A stretch of DNA of 64,000 nt from Odobenus rosmarus divergens (taxonomy: Eukaryota; Chordata; Mammalia; Carnivora; Odobenidae): contig NW_004451666.1 of NCBI RefSeq assembly GCF_000321225.1, positions 156,485-220,484 of the forward strand, read 5' to 3'. A model generated the notes under the pieces. The model was not told the origin of the DNA. It made no database searches and saw only the letters and a list, made by a program, of their open reading frames with translations. The position numbers were made by a program, and so were the translations under genes. How positions within the stretch are numbered: the first letter of the stretch is position 1; every line of letters starts with the position of its first letter. Below are positions 12,181 to 22,860 of this stretch, piece after piece.

Positions 12181-13904
12181 CAGTACCCAGCCCCCGGGCG
12201 CAGGGTCTTGGTGCGGAGCCCACGGCGTCTGGAAGAACCAGCGGCCGCCCTCAGACAGGACCAGGACGCCTGTCTCTGCTTTGCACAAATTCACAACCAG
12301 AGCGGGGGGGAGGGGGGTGGAGGCCGAGAACCAGGAGACACGGGCCGGGCTGGTGGTGGGAGACACACAGGTCATTCACTGACTGCCCCTCCCCAGGGAA
12401 GAAGGCAGGAAGGGGCACGGGTGGCACCAGACCCCTTTGCTGAGGATTAAACCGCAGATAACAGACAGCCGATTAGTTACGCTGATGCGAGCGAGGCCCG
12501 GCGCCCTGAGCGCTGTTCACCCGGACGGCCCACGTTGGCGCTGCTGTGAGCTGAGGGACACTTGTTGACAACTGCTGAGTTTTGGGGGTAACATGTAACA
12601 AAGCGTGATTTGCAGAAGCCGGCTGAGTCCCCGAGGGTGGATGAAAAGGAGCCGAAGCAAGGAGGCCACCCTGCGAGGCCTGTGGGTGCACGGTGAGCAT
12701 TGGGAGCGCGGAGGCGTTGGGCTGTAGTCATGTGGTGCATGCACTTTGCCCTCTGCAAGTAGCCATGGAGAGCCCCTGCCACGCAGGAGGACTCCGGGGA
12801 CCCCGCTGCGCGGGGAGCGGTCTGGCCTGTGCATGCGCGGCAAGCTTGGTGAGGCAAGGATCCGCCGGAGGGAACTCAGGTGTTTGGGGGCCACAGCGCC
12901 AGCCGGCGGGAGGTGCCCCTGGGCGCAACCTCCACGGGCTCTGGACACAGCGCCGGGCTCCAGGGAACAGGGGCAGCTCCAGCCCCACCATCGCTTGGCC
13001 TCCCGCAGGAGGGGGACCGCCACTCAGGTCCACCCTCTCCTGGGCTGAGGGATGATCTCGGGTTTTATCGCTGGGGAAACTCATTTGATTTTAATGATTT
13101 TCAGCCTGGAAGTTAGTAGATTTTAGGAGGCTCTTAAATACATTGCCTAGAAAGAAAGATGAGCTTCATCTGTCCCGACTGCCGCCTTTGCTGAGATGGG
13201 CAGGGAGTGCGCACACGCACGAGGGGGCAGTTTCGGGTGGGGGCTGGGGGGCTCAGTGAAGGCTTGTGCGTGAAGCTGCGCCCCTCGTGACACTTCCATT
13301 ATCCTTTGTGTTTGGATGTGCATAAAAGTCGAGCATACTTTTCCGTGATCGTGTTAGGAAATCATGTTTGTGGGAGAAATGCTGTGAAACAGGCGTGCGG
13401 CCTGCAGGCTGCAGCCCCGTGGACGTCCGATCCGTTCGGCTTCCTGAAGAGCTGTGCTCCTTAGTCTACAAAATGCAACGTGTCCGGGTCGTCCTCTTCT
13501 CTCCACCTGATTTTAACGACCTGAGAGTGTTCCCTTGTTGAAACGGGTGCCCCTGGTTAGCCAATGTCTTACTGTCATGGAGTCACCGAGGTCAGGCGTC
13601 CCCGCAGGGAGCTGCCTCCCACGTCAGTGGCTTCCAACAAGAACAGGTTATTCCAACACGGGTCCACCCTGGCTTACCCTCCTGGACACAGGCTGAGCAG
13701 CGAGTCCTGACCGGGCCACCGGGGGCAGCACAGGGATGGGCGTGGGCTCTGCCACTCCCGGGCTCCGGAAGCTTCCACTCACACCTTTGTCCCGAGTGGG
13801 ACCATGTCTGTGGCCACCAGCATCAGGCCTCACCCGCAGTGCCAACAAATACCTGTAACAGTCATACCATCTACCACATTAGCAATAACACCGTGATGAG
13901 CATC
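12181..13904. other. Intergenic, no supported gene
   Basis: GC-rich to about 13060, then more balanced composition. No gene or recognised repeat. Confidence 0.5.
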
Positions 13905-14312
13905 CTCTAAAGACCTAATTGTACCACCTGCTTGTGCCGGGGGCTGCAGTGACGAGGCCCACGGAGTCGGGCGCTTAACCTACAGGCACGTACTTTCCTA
14001 CGGTTCTGGAGGCCGGCAGCCTGAAGTCCAGGTGTCCCCACGGCCCCTGCACTCCGGGGGGAGGTCCTTCCTGCCCCACCTGGCGCCTGTTGGTGGCCAG
14101 CCATCCAAGGTGTCCCTCGTGGTCACAGGGCCTTGTCCTTGTGTCTCTGTGTCCAGATGTCCCTTTCAATAAGGACGCAGTCAGATTAGGACCTCATCGG
14201 AACTAACTACATCTGCAAGGACCCTGTTTCCAAATCTGGTCACCCTGAGGGGTGGGGGCTAGGACAGCAACTGATGAATTTTGAGGGGACACCGTCCAGC
14301 CCATGACAGACC
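13905..14312 (-). mobile_element. MLT1-type LTR (ERVL-MaLR), antisense
   Basis: The + strand shows reverse-complement MLT1 landmarks: CCTACGGTTCTGGAGGCCGG, then TGTCCTTGTGTCTCTGTG, AATAAGGACGCAGTCAGATT, GACCTCATCGGAACTAACTA and CCCTGTTTCCAAATCTGGTC. It is old and non-coding. Confidence 0.8.
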
Positions 14313-14488
14313 ACGGATAAAAAAAGGGAGTCTCGTCACCCAGAGTGTGAAACGGGGGCCACAGGCCACCGTGCTCCAGGGCCCCCCTGATCGAGGAGAC
14401 ATTTTCACTGAGGGTGGTGAGCCCACCAAGGGTAGCAAGCACCCCAACCTGGCAGCCTGCACAGTGGACGATTCTGCACTCACACAGT

Positions 14489-14705
14489 GTTTGGGCTGGG
14501 AACTCAGGAGAGGCTCGGCAGGGGNNNNNNNNNNNNNNNNNNNNNNNNNNNNNNNNNNNNNNNNNNNNNNNNNNTGCTTCGTGCACACGGCCCTGCGCCG
14601 CTCCGTCTGCATGCCCGGAGGGTTTAGTTGAGACTCACTCTTGCCGGTCATGCCCTCCTGTCCCTGTAAGTTTGGGCTGGGAACTCAGGAGAGGCTCGGC
14701 AGGGG
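14489..14705. repeat. Assembly-like duplication around a gap
   Basis: 14489-14524 is identical to 14670-14705. Between them lie 50 N and 14575-14669, which matches 17115-17209 base for base on the same strand. Removing the 181-bp block restores a single continuous sequence. Confidence 0.9.
14525..14574. other. Assembly gap (50 N)
   Basis: A round 50-N placeholder. It is bracketed by a 36-bp direct repeat (14489-14524 and 14670-14705) and followed by a 95-bp copy of 17115-17209, so its surroundings look misassembled. Confidence 0.99.
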
Positions 14706-15365
14706 CCCTGGCTTGGGGTCTCGTGGGGTTGCAGCCCAGCTGCCGGGAGGGCCTGGAAGGCTGGATGGGGCCTCCGGGCGGTCGGTGGGACGTGGGGATG
14801 CCCTGCACACCTGGGGCTGTCACCCCCCCCAGGGAGCGGTTGTGTGGATGTGGGAGATGGGGAGGCCACTGCACACGGCTGGTCCCACCGTCAGCCACCT
14901 CCAGGACATGGCCGGCAGCGGTGGGGGCTGAGTTTCACCCCAACAGAGCACCGGTGACCCAGGACACCAGACGAGAGACGGAAGACAGAGAGCAGATGGC
15001 TGTGGATTCGCCGGCCCCACCCGCCGTCTGGTCGTCAGCCCTGAAGCGAGGTCGCAGCTGTGAAGGCCTTGTTGACACCCCGGGCGCCCGACCCCCTCAG
15101 TGACGCCCAGATGTCCTCGCTGCGCTGCGTGCTCTCGCCTCCTGGCAAGATGGCAAGCTCAGCTGGTGCGTCCTTCCTTCTTGACCTCCCCCTCCTTCCC
15201 TCCCTCCCCCTCCCCTCCCTCACCTCCCTCCCTCTCTCCTCCCCTCTCTCCGCCCCCAGGAAGCAGCCAGAGCAGGCGCTGGGGACCTCAGGTCTCCCCA
15301 CAGCAAACCCTCCAACAGCCTCCTGGTGCTCCTAGCACACACCACACGCCTCACCCATGGTTGGG
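14706..15365. other. Intergenic; includes a CT-rich tract at 15178-15258
   Basis: GC-rich unique-looking DNA with an approximately 80-bp polypyrimidine stretch of CCCTCC/CCTCCCT type. No gene was recognised. Confidence 0.6.
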
Positions 15366-15635
15366 TCCACGGGTGCATTCGTCGAGGTCCGCCAGAGAAA
15401 CAGGACCAGGGGACGTGTGTGCACAGCTGCAGAGGTACCAGTCCCAGATCCACAGGGACGGAGGCAGGACGGAGACCCGGGGGAGAGTTGATGCTGCGTC
15501 CTGAGTCTGTAGGCACAATTCCCTCCTGGGGACCTCAGTCTTTTTTCCCCCCTCTTTCAGCCTTCAACTGATCAGGCGAGGCCCACCCACATTCTGGAGG
15601 CTAATCTGCTTTACTCGAAGTCTACCAAGTTAAAT
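15366..15635. mobile_element. Ancient interspersed-repeat remnant, family not assigned
   Basis: The text GTCCGCCAGAGAAACAGGAC, then GGAGACCC, and later GCCTTCAACTGATCAGGCGA, GGCCCACCCACATTCTGGAG and CTAATCTGCTTTACTC follows a very common mammalian interspersed sequence that I remember as an old L1 3' end. I am not certain of the family name. Confidence 0.5.
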
Positions 15636-15654
15636 TTTAGTCACTTTTCCCTCC

Positions 15655-16855
15655 AGAAATAGAAATTCTGTCCTACAATTCCTGTGGAACCTCAAGGGAC
15701 CCTGAATAGCCAAAAACAAAACAAAACAAAAACCTCTTTTTGAAAAAGATGAACAAAGCTGGGGGTCTCACACTTCCTGATTTCAGAACTTACTACAAAG
15801 GTACGTAATCTAAACGGTGCCTACAGACAAACACAAAGGCCAATGGACTAGAACAGAGAGCCCAGAAATAAATCCTCAAACGTGGTCAGAATGTGTTTGA
15901 CAAGGATGCCGGTACCATTCCACAGGGGAGGGACGGTCTTCTCTGCAAGGCGCGCCAGGCAGCTGGGTATCCACATGCAAAAGAGAGAAGCTGGGCCCTT
16001 GCCACACATCATATACAAAAATTAACCCCAAATAGATCAAAGACTTAAATGGGAGACCTAGAACTATAAACCAAACCCCTGAGAAGAAAACACGGGGGAA
16101 AAGCTTCCTGACATTGGATTTGCTATGATACCAAACAACAGAAAAGAACAGACAACCTGGACTTAGCAAAGACAAAACCCTTCTGTGCGTCGGAGGACGC
16201 CATCAAGAGAGTGAAAAGGCAGCCCACAGAGTGGGAGGGAATATTTGCCAATCACGCATCTGATAAGGGATTGATATCCAGAATATAGAAAGAATTCCTA
16301 AAACCTAACAACAACAAAAACCCCCAAACGATTTGATTCAAAAATGGACAAAGGACTTGAATAGACATTTCTCCAAAGAAGACGTACAATGAACAATTGG
16401 GGCATGAGAAGATGCTCAGATGGTTTATATTTGCACCCCCCGTGGACAGACGAAGGGTGAACAGAACGTGGGGCGTACACACAACGGACTACCATTCAGC
16501 CTCAGAGGGAAGGAACGTCCGACACCTGCCACAACATGGATGAACCTCGAGGACTCGATGCCGAGGGAAATGAGCCGGCCATAATCAGACACTGCGTGAT
16601 CCCACTAACCCGAGGGCCCCAGAGCAGTCGGGGTCCTAGAGACGGAGCAGGTGGTGGGTGCCAGACGCTGGGGCGGGGTCCGTGTTTGGTGGGACAGAGC
16701 GTCAGTTTGGGAAGATGAGAAAGTTCTGGAGGTGGACGCTGGTGGTGGCTGACAATGGTGTGAATGTGCTTGATACCCCTGAACTGTACTTAAAATGGTT
16801 CAGATGGTAAAATTTTACATTGTGTATATTTTACCACGATTTAAAAAGTGTTACT
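15655..16855 (+). mobile_element. L1M-type LINE-1 3' portion (old, decayed)
   Basis: The order matches the L1 ORF2 3' half and 3' UTR: TGAACAAAGCTGGGGG, GGGAATATTTGCCAATCACG, ATGGACAAAGGACTTGAATA, ATTTCTCCAAAGAAGACGTA, CATTCAGCCTCAGAGGG, ACATGGATGAACCTCGAGG, then CCCCTGAACTGTACTTAAAA and a 3' end near 16855. Many stops and frameshifts, plus an internal deletion around 16400-16440, leave no functional ORF. Confidence 0.9.
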
Positions 16856-17734
16856 CGCATCTAAAAGTACCTTTGCAGCAATATTTATCCTGGTTTTGAT
16901 GCAACACTGGGCACCATGGCTGTGTCAGGTTAAAACATAAGATGCCGCTGGGCACGGAGGTAGAGGCCGGAGGAGGCCGGAGTCCTGGGGGGCGGGGGCG
17001 GGGGGGGGAGGTGAGGGCGGCATCTACAGAGCCGGCGGGGAGATGCCCGTGTGCACGCCGTCCCAGCCTCCCGGACAGCACATGTGCTGCTGTCTTTCCC
17101 AGGGCGGGGCTGGCTGCTTCGTGCACACGGCCCTGCGCCGCTCCGTCTGCATGCCCGGAGGGTTTAGTTGAGACTCACTCTTGCCGGTCATGCCCTCCTG
17201 TCCCTGTAACCCTGCAAAGCCCTAGGGGAGTCTGGCAGCCCAGTGACAGGGGGCAGTGGGCAGTGAGGGAGGCAGGCTCTGGGTGGGCAGAGGGGAGAAG
17301 CACACAGGCTTGCAAGCCAGCCGCTCCGTAGCCCCTGCCCCACAGAGGGGGTGCCCCCACGGCCAGTGGCCACGAGTCTGCAAGCCACAGAACGTGGTCC
17401 TCACTTCCTACTGGGGGTAGTGCTCTAGAGGCGTGTTCAAAGCCAGTCTGTGTTCCCGTGGCCAATGGGGTGGCGTTGAAAGCCCAGGTGCCACCAGTCA
17501 ACTCCTCTCCCAACCTCCCCTGGGTGCTGGTGGTCACGCCTGAGCCCAGAAACGTGTCCTGACCCCTACTCTACCGTGGGCCTGACACGGGTCAGACCCC
17601 TGGGGCCGCGTGCCCGTGTGCCGTGCCTCACAACCACCCCTTTCCATTCTCAAAGATTTCTCCCCGAGGGGCTGGCCCCTGAGGAGCTCCTCCTTCCCTG
17701 AGGCTCAACTGTGCACACTTTAAACCAACTGCCT
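16856..17734. other. Intergenic; 17115-17209 is the donor of a copied fragment
   Basis: Unique-looking sequence with a G-run at 16989-17012. The 95 bp at 17115-17209 recur identically at 14575-14669 next to a gap. No gene was recognised. Confidence 0.55.
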
Positions 17735-17995
17735 CAGGGGTCCCGCTAGGAATGATCGCTTCTCTTTTAATTGAATGTGGAAATGTGTTCCATCCAAGCG
17801 GCACTGTTATTATTTGGTGTTGAATTTCAAGTAAAATAAAAATTAAAATTCTCAGTGTTGGCTCATCTGCAATCATGAATCTCATCTCTGTTTGCCACAC
17901 AGCGAATCATGCGTTTGAGAATAGTCATGCTAATGGATTCAGAAATGTAATTATATTTATAATTGGAAACATAAATTAGCTTCTTCTTTTGTGAG
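17735..17995. other. AT-rich island, candidate conserved non-coding element
   Basis: A 260-bp low-GC block has no repeat resemblance. It contains CTTTTAATTGAATG, AATTAAAATTC, ATGCTAATGG and GTAATTATATTTATAATTGG, dense in TAATT cores. It lies just before the GT repeat. The regulatory role is an inference from composition and motifs only. Confidence 0.3.
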
Positions 17996-18009
17996 GCTGG
18001 ATCTAAATG

Positions 18010-18325
18010 TTGGGTGGCATGTGTACTGTGTGCGTGCGCACATGTGTGTGTGTATGTGTGTGATGTGCGTGTGCATGTGCGTATGAGTATACGTGTTTGG
18101 TATGTGTGCATGTGTGTGATGTACGTGTGCATATGTGTGGGCGCATGCATGTGTATATGAGTGTGTATGTGGATATGCGTATGTGTGCATGTGTGTGATA
18201 TACATGTGCATGTGTACAATATGCATGTTTGGTGTGTGTGCATATGTGATGCACGTGTGTGTATGTATGTGTGCACGCGTGTTTGTGCGTACGAGTGTGC
18301 GTGTTTGGTGTGCATGCGTGTGCAC
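18010..18325 (+). repeat. Alternating purine-pyrimidine (GT/GTATGTGTGC) repeat
   Basis: About 315 bp of degenerate GTGTGCATGTGTGTGATGTACGTGTGC-like units, split here by variants. Alternating purine/pyrimidine DNA of this kind can take up Z-form. The open frames (Met-Cys-Val, or Thr-His on the minus strand) are repeat translations. Confidence 0.9.
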
Positions 18326-19739
18326 CAGTCCAGCAGGTATTTACTGAGGGAAACTTCTCTCACCGCACCTTGACATAACCTAGGCAGATCAGAGTAAACA
18401 AGCAAGATGCCCCTCCCTCCTTGGATGGGGCCCTGGGCCAGGCCTCATTCTTCTTGGCTGCAGAGGGTGGGACTTGGGTGGACCTGCATCCAGGGAAGAC
18501 AGGAGCCATCCCCAGGGATCCGCCTGAGGGAGCTTGTGCAGATTCTGCTGTTTGGGACAGACAGAGAATGAGTGACAGCGCCAGGGGCTTGGGCCCTGGG
18601 TGCCCAGGATGGCATTCTCAGGAGTAGCCACCCGCCCTCCTGGTGCAGCCCCTGGGGCACCCTAGACTTGCCCGGGGCCTTTCCCTCCTGCCCTTGCACC
18701 TTTGAGGCCGTGTCCAGCCAAGAGGATGGCAGCAGGTGGGAAGGTGGCTGACGCTATTGGTTGCCAGGCAAACTTCTCCAGGGCTATCCAACCCCCAAGT
18801 TTGTTCAGGCTTCAGGCAGCAGCAATGTGCTCAGGCAGGGAGGCCCTTCCCAGCCCCCAGGTGATTCTCAGTCCGGCGCAGCCAATCCTGCACCGCGGTC
18901 AGCCGTGCTGATGACCGGGGAGCCCCGACCCGGCAGGCCACCCTGCCTGCCTGATGGGACTAGGGCAGAGCCTGCCAGGGGCTGCTGGGAGGCTGTCTGC
19001 ACTCTTTAGAGGGGACAGGAGGAAAGGAGGGGCTCCCTGAGGCTTTCTCACTGTGACACCGAGGGATGGGTCGCAGGGTCCCTGGAGAAATGCTCCCCAG
19101 CCCCCCCTCAGCACACCCCTCAGCCAGCCTGCTTTCACAGTTACGGATGAGGGATCATCAACGCCTCATCATTTTAGCTGCTTTCAGTTGGGTTTCTGTT
19201 TCTGAGAGCATTCAGATGGTCCAGACAGGGAGAGCGTTTCATCCAGAGTTTGGGCTTATCATCTAGAAAGCTGTGTGGTTTCGCCACCTTGTCCACTTTA
19301 CCATCCAGGTGGCGCTGGCTTGGTCAGGGGGGTTGGGAGACCTCCCTCCTCATTTTCCGGGAAAGGCTCACATAAGCTGGGAATTCCCTTCCTGCCCGCA
19401 AAGGGGAAAGCAGCCGCGGGAGATTTCCTGGAGCCTCCCTAGATTCATTTGCAAATTCCTCTTCAGCCAGAACTGCTCCTGGGGCTCGAGGTCTGGGGCT
19501 GGAGCCCCTCCGGGCTCTCCCACCCGAGGATGGCCTGGCCGGGCTCAGCCGAGCTCTGTTTGGGCTGCATTTGACGAGGGCTAGGCCCGCTCTTATTTGT
19601 TTGCCTGGAAAACAGAGGTTGTACCAGATACAACAGGTGGGACGTGGGTCACTGGGTATGTTTTCATTTTTTCTGTCTCCGCGGGATGTCAGCAGTAAAT
19701 ATTTAAGAGGTTTCCGGTTTTCTTGGGTTTGGCGGCAGC
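18326..19739. other. Intergenic, no supported gene
   Basis: Moderately GC-rich unique-looking DNA. No exon, RNA gene or repeat was recognised. Confidence 0.5.
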
Positions 19740-20170
19740 TGCTGCCTCCCCCGGGGGCGCTGCACCCCACACATGGCCCGGTCGCCCGCACCGGTGACCC
19801 ACCGGCTGGCAGCGCACCTACTGCTGCGCAGGTGCGCTCGGGGCAGCACAGACCGCGGCCCGAGGCCCGCGTGGCCCACTGTTCTCGGAGTGCCTCGGGC
19901 TGGGCTCAAGTCACGAGGGGCCAGGGTGACGAGACCAAAGCCCCACAGCACCCCTCTGGGAAACAGCACCTCAGTTTCAGGTGAGGAGCCGCGTCTGTCC
20001 CCCTTCTAGTCCCGCAGCCCAGGGGACCTACAGGTGTCACTGGGCCCGGCCAATCAGAGAGGCCCCTGACTCTGGCCATCTGATTGGCTGGGGCAGGCCA
20101 CGTGACGCAAGCCCAGCCAACCAGGTGCACTGGAGCTCTGCCCACGGTGACCGGAAAGAGGCTCCCCGCG
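19740..20170. promoter_or_regulatory. Candidate promoter/enhancer with paired CCAAT boxes and an E-box
   Basis: A CpG-richer patch (19740-19930) is followed by CCAATCAGA at 20050-20058, its exact inverse TCTGATTGG at 20079-20087, and CCACGTGAC at 20098-20106. These are NF-Y and USF/MYC-family type sites. Close spacing of inverted CCAAT boxes and a CACGTG box resembles a promoter module, but no adjacent gene is visible. Confidence 0.4.
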
Positions 20171-20419
20171 TCCCAAGTGCTTGGATGCTCTGCCAGTGCT
20201 AGGAGGGGAGAGGCAGCCTGGAAACAGAGCCAGGGAGACTTGGTCCCAATGACGTTGGTGGAGCACCTGGATCAAGATGTACCTGAAGCTCGTACTGCCC
20301 CCAACTGTTTTGGCCGACTTTGCCAATACGTGCCCTTTTATAATTTCCGTTGAGGTGTCTGCCATTCTCAGGGACTGAACAATCCCGGACCAATATCCTA
20401 CAGCATTTTAATGTGAAAA

Positions 20420-20525
20420 ACTGAACTTGAGAGAAGAGAAGCCAGTTGCCTAGGGGCTCACAGTGAGCTAATGGTGGACCTGGAAGCAGAATGCAGGCTC
20501 CCTGAGCCCCTGCTCTGTGCCCTGC
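20420..20525 (-). mobile_element. MIR fragment
   Basis: CAGTTGCCTAGGGGCTCACAGTGAGCTAATGG followed by CCTGGAAGCAGAATGCAGG matches the antisense MIR core (AAGTAACTTGCCCAAGGTCACACAGCTAGTAAGTGG as remembered). It is diverged and non-coding. Confidence 0.6.
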
Positions 20526-21469
20526 TGGGCCCTGGAGGCTGGTGCTTCTACCCAGATCTGTGCCACCTGGGGCGGTGGACTGCTGCCAGTGGTGAGCAAG
20601 GAGCATTCAGCTGCCACTCGCTAATGACCTTGGGAGGCCCCTCCTCCAATCCGTGCCTACACGAGGGACATGGGACGTCTACACCCTTCCTGCTGGCAGG
20701 ACCTTTCGAGTCTAGTTCAAAGATGGCTTCTTGAAGTCATTTTTGCAGAACTGGCCTCAAAGCCTCAAGGTCAGGCCCCCCACAAGCTGCTCTGAAAGAA
20801 GAAATTTCTTCTGGGAAAGAGAGGGGGTTGTGCCCGCCATGTTGCTGGGCTTCTGGGCCCAGCAGGGAGGCTGGGATGCACAAATGTTCCCAGAAAATGC
20901 AAAAGTCCCTTTTTGTTTAAGCTAATTAAGAAGTGGGTCTGCGTGCCCATCTGCTGGCACATCCACACAGACTTGGTGTCCACAGAAGGATCGCCCTCAT
21001 CTCTGCATCCCACCCTGGTGCCCAGGCCACCAGCATCCGCATTTCTCTCGGGCACAGACCCACTCACCAGCTCTGTCTTGGGCCTTCTTGGATGACCCAG
21101 AGGTGGTGGCCAAGCAGCTCCAGGCTGAGCGGGGTACTTTCCAGGTCAAGCTGGAATGAATGGCTCCTTCCCTTCTCACAGGGGCTAACACCTGTCCTGA
21201 AGACCTGCTCTGGTACTTCCTCATGCCCCAGCTTTCTGGAGGACTCCCGCTGTAGAAAGGCTATCTTTTTCTTCTGTTGAGTCTTGATTACTCACTTGGT
21301 TGAAAGCCTAAGTCATGGGAGTTCTTTGGCACTGACCTGGCTGCTGATCAGGGGCTGGGACACTGAGGCCAAGGTGTGGGCACAAGGTCATCTACCTGTG
21401 TACCATGCTGTGTTGACCTGAGGGGGCTAGTGCCAAAGGCAGTACACATCATTTGGGATTATGTTCAAC
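20526..21469. other. Intergenic, no supported gene
   Basis: Unique-looking sequence with short overlapping frames. Nothing recognisable. Confidence 0.5.
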
Positions 21470-21710
21470 TGCATCCAACAAAAACCTGACTATAGCTGGT
21501 TAAGCAAAGGAGAGCAAATAGGCAGTATAAGGTTCAAACAACTGCTTGAGGATGTCCCTGAGACCTCAGACTCGCTTCCTGCCCCGTCATCCTTACTTTA
21601 TGTCTTTTTGACCTCATGGGTACAGAATGGCTGCTGTCCCTCCAAGCATTACATCTACATTCAAAACAGGAAGAAGAGGCAACCCTTACACCAGAAAAAA
21701 AAAAAAAAAC
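21470..21710. mobile_element. Mid-repetitive element remnant, family not assigned
   Basis: The stretch CCTGACTATAGCTGGTTAAG onward resembles a common interspersed sequence also seen as diverged copies near 30340-30540 and 37090-37240. A 17-A run ends it near 21693-21709. I cannot name the family with confidence. Confidence 0.4.
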
Positions 21711-21914
21711 TTTCCCAGAAATCCCTAGGAGATGTCCCCTTTCGCTTCGCTGGCCCACACACATTGGGGAGAAACCAGGGTGGGACAGAGCATGGAACCA
21801 AGCTATCCATTGAAAGGGGCCAGGTGGGGAGGGGCCATGAGACATAAAGTGAGGAGACCAGTGTGGGAGGAACTGCAGTGAGTAAATGAAAATCACATTT
21901 TTGGGTTTATTTTA

Positions 21915-22195
21915 AAAAATAATAGTTTTTTTTAGAGCAGTTTTAGGATTACAGAAAATTGAGCAGAAGGTACAGAGTTCCCATATGTGCCCCCCACCAA
22001 TAGGTTCTCCTATTATTAACATCTCACATTAGCGTGGTGCATTTGTTACAACTGATAGCCCCACGTTAACACATTGTTACTAACGATTAGGCTCCGCCCT
22101 GAGCTGTGCGTTCTGTGGGTTTGGACAAAGGAGTGTCTCCACCATGACAGCATCATACAGAAGAGGTTCACTGCCCTGCACATCTCCCACGCAGG
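21915..22195 (+). mobile_element. L1M-family 3' UTR fragment
   Basis: TTTTAGAGCAGTTTTAGG, then AGAAAATTGAGCAGAAGGTA, GTTCCCATATGTG, CTCCTATTATTAAC, ATTTGTTACAACTGATAG and CATCATACAGAAGAGGTTCA follow a familiar mammalian L1 3' segment in order. Non-coding. Confidence 0.75.
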
Positions 22196-22340
22196 TACTA
22201 ACTACCTGTTTATTTAACCCTCACAAAGCCCCACGAGGAAGGTGGCGTTACTGAACCCATTTTACCAAAGAGGAAACTGAGACAGCGATGTGTGAACCAC
22301 GTCACCCCAGGGACACGCGGCTCCCCAGGAGCAGAGCCGG
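22196..22340 (-). mobile_element. MIR/L2-like remnant
   Basis: TATTTAACCCTCACAAAGCC, then CGAGGAAGGTGGCGTTACTG and CCCATTTTACCAAAGAGG read as the antisense MIR/L2 motif for CCTCACAACAACCC...CCCATTTTACAGATGAGGAAACTGAG. Confidence 0.7.
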
Positions 22341-22689
22341 CATCGGGTCAGGCCGGCGGGTGGGAGACTCCCTGCCCTGGGGCACAGTGGGGGAGGCCGA
22401 GCAGCGCTGTCCGCTGTTGGGGGGGGCGGTGGTGGAAAGAGCGGCCAGCTTGGGACCCAAAGGGCCCCCCCACCCCCCCCCGGGACGGTGCTGCCCCGAG
22501 GCGCCTATCCCACAGCACACCTGTCAGGAAGCAGCCTCAGCGGGTGGACCAGCCAGCCCTTCCGAACAGAGAGAAGGTGTCACCGCCCGTTCTCTCTCCT
22601 GCAGAGGCGGGGGACAGAAATATTTCGGATGCAATCTTATTGTTCTCTTCTGCAGCTCCAACGTGCCTCTTCATCCTCGGAGGCAGGGC
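22341..22689. other. Intergenic, no supported gene
   Basis: GC-rich, with a C-run at 22472-22481. No gene was recognised. Confidence 0.5.
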
Positions 22690-22860
22690 AGGCTTTGCTG
22701 AGTAAACATCGTACCTGACAGTTGCATCAACAACACTTCGTCTATAATTATTACGCTTAGTCCAGGTGTAATTACCCATAATTCGAGGAGGGGAGTAATC
22801 ATGTATTTGCCTTGCAATTTGCAGAAGCATCTTAAATTGATGCACCAGCTCTTACTGCAG
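22690..22860. other. AT-rich island, candidate conserved non-coding element
   Basis: A block between GC-rich flanks holds GTCTATAATTATTACGC, GTGTAATTACCCATAATTCG, GGAGTAATCATG and CTTGCAATTTGCAG. Repeated TAATTA/TAATCA cores suggest clustered homeodomain sites. No repeat family was recognised; the function is inferred. Confidence 0.35.

Noticed and set aside
14489..14705. A real segmental duplication near 14.5 kb
   Set aside because: The arithmetic of repeat, gap and 95-bp copied fragment, and the twin case at 38 kb, fit assembly error better.
17863..18405. His/Thr-rich minus frames resembling a metal-binding protein
   Set aside because: They follow the GT/CA repeat exactly and have no sequence outside it.
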